Origin: Bacteroidales bacterium
Lineage (GTDB): Bacteria > Bacteroidota > Bacteroidia > Bacteroidales > NBLH01
Length of the DNA stretch: 6,686 nt
Direction of reading: 5' to 3'
Assembly (NCBI GenBank): GCA_029210905.1
Contig: JARGGF010000255.1
Location: 1 to 6,686 of the forward strand
Below the pieces are notes generated by a model. The model was given only the letters and a program-made list of their open reading frames with translations, searched no databases and had not been told where the DNA came from. How positions within the stretch are numbered: position 1 is the stretch's first letter; the number at the start of each line of letters is the position of its first letter. This document shows positions 6,288 through 6,686 of the stretch, piece after piece. The position numbers were made by a program, and so were the translations under genes.

Positions 6288-6686
6288 GTAGTTTTTTTTA
6301 CAGGTTTTTTATCAATGATTTTTATTATAAATTTTGTCCAAAAATTATTCTTTTGCTGATTATATTGTAAGGCCAATTTTACAGGATAAATAAAGAAATA
6401 CCAAATAATAAAAGCAAGTTCTGTTAAAATAATTGCAAGTCGAACAAAATCAGGAGCTTCGGTATGCCTCGTTACGTAGCCCTCCAGAAATGCCGCTACA
6501 ATAAAAATTGGTAAAATGCCAATAATAAATTTAATCCCTGTTTTTACGCCTTTCGAAAAAGAATGTATCCTTGTATAAGTATTTGGAAACAACATGGAAC
6601 TGCCTAATATTAAGCCAGATGCACCAGCAACAATGATTACAAATATTTCTAGTGTCCCGTGTATCCAGATTGTTAATGCCGACTCT
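6272..6686 (-). CDS. Stage II sporulation protein M (SpoIIM) family membrane protein, C-terminal part
   Basis: The reading frame runs from its TAA at 6274-6272 to the window edge, giving the last 137 residues. The family signature IWIHGTLEIFVIIVAGASGL appears at the start of the visible part (about 6668-6609), followed by membrane segments around GIKFIIGILPIFIVAAFLEG and RLAIILTELAFIIWYFFIYP and a basic tail ending KKTTWKEK. An internal ATG at 6595-6593 is not the start, because the conserved HGTLE block lies upstream of it. SpoIIM in spore formers belongs to the engulfment machinery, but homologues are widespread in non-sporulating bacteria, including Bacteroidota, where the role is unknown. 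It is the most upstream operon gene seen here and overlaps the next by 16 bases. Family length suggests well over half of the protein lies outside the window. Confidence 0.87.
   Translation of the reverse strand, partial: ESALTIWIHGTLEIFVIIVAGASGLILGSSMLFPNTYTRIHSFSKGVKTGIKFIIGILPIFIVAAFLEGYVTRHTEAPDFVRLAIILTELAFIIWYFFIYPVKLALQYNQQKNNFWTKFIIKIIDKKPVKKTTWKEK

Noticed and set aside
6272..6595. SpoIIM gene starting at the internal ATG 6595-6593
   Set aside because: The frame stays open to the window edge and the conserved HGTLE block lies upstream of this ATG, so it is an internal methionine.

Overview
The window looks like ordinary chromosomal DNA from a member of the Bacteroidota. It is AT-rich, its genes mostly lack Shine-Dalgarno sequences, and the protein families fit: a Bacteroidota-style GH3 protein, a short MscS-like channel, and a SpoIIM / DUF4129 / DUF4350 membrane operon. 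I see no phage, insertion sequence, CRISPR array, tRNA or rRNA.

Layout. Bases 1-62 may hold the last 19 codons of a plus-strand gene. Bases 63-530 are a very AT-rich region in front of a cold-shock protein gene (531-722, plus). That region contains a perfect match to the Bacteroidota -7 promoter element and a possible 45-residue basic leader peptide. A good intrinsic terminator (749-776) follows the cold-shock gene. A short MscS-family channel gene runs on the minus strand (808-1512). A divergent intergenic region (1513-1895) then leads to a complete GH3-family adenylating enzyme (1896-3410, plus), whose best start is an ATG at 1896 rather than an upstream TTG. The remainder is one minus-strand operon converging on GH3. 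In transcription order it encodes a SpoIIM-family membrane protein (its N-terminus lies beyond the window), a multi-pass membrane protein, a DUF4129 protein and a DUF4350 protein.

How the genes work together. The four operon genes are tightly packed (16-base overlap, then gaps of 6 and 12 bases). The last two use TTG and GTG starts, so their translation is probably coupled. In many Bacteroidota the same set sits with a MoxR AAA+ ATPase and a DUF58 (von Willebrand factor A-like) protein, and is thought to form an envelope-associated assembly of unknown function. Here the DUF4350 gene is last before the convergent GH3 gene, so any MoxR/DUF58 partners must lie upstream of the window or elsewhere. 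The cold-shock, channel and GH3 genes look like independent single-gene units.

I found no clearly new system. The points most worth checking are the uncharacterised operon and its missing partners, the same-frame stop/TTG junction inside it, the long cold-shock leader with its possible small ORF, and the role of a plant-type GH3 enzyme in a bacterium.
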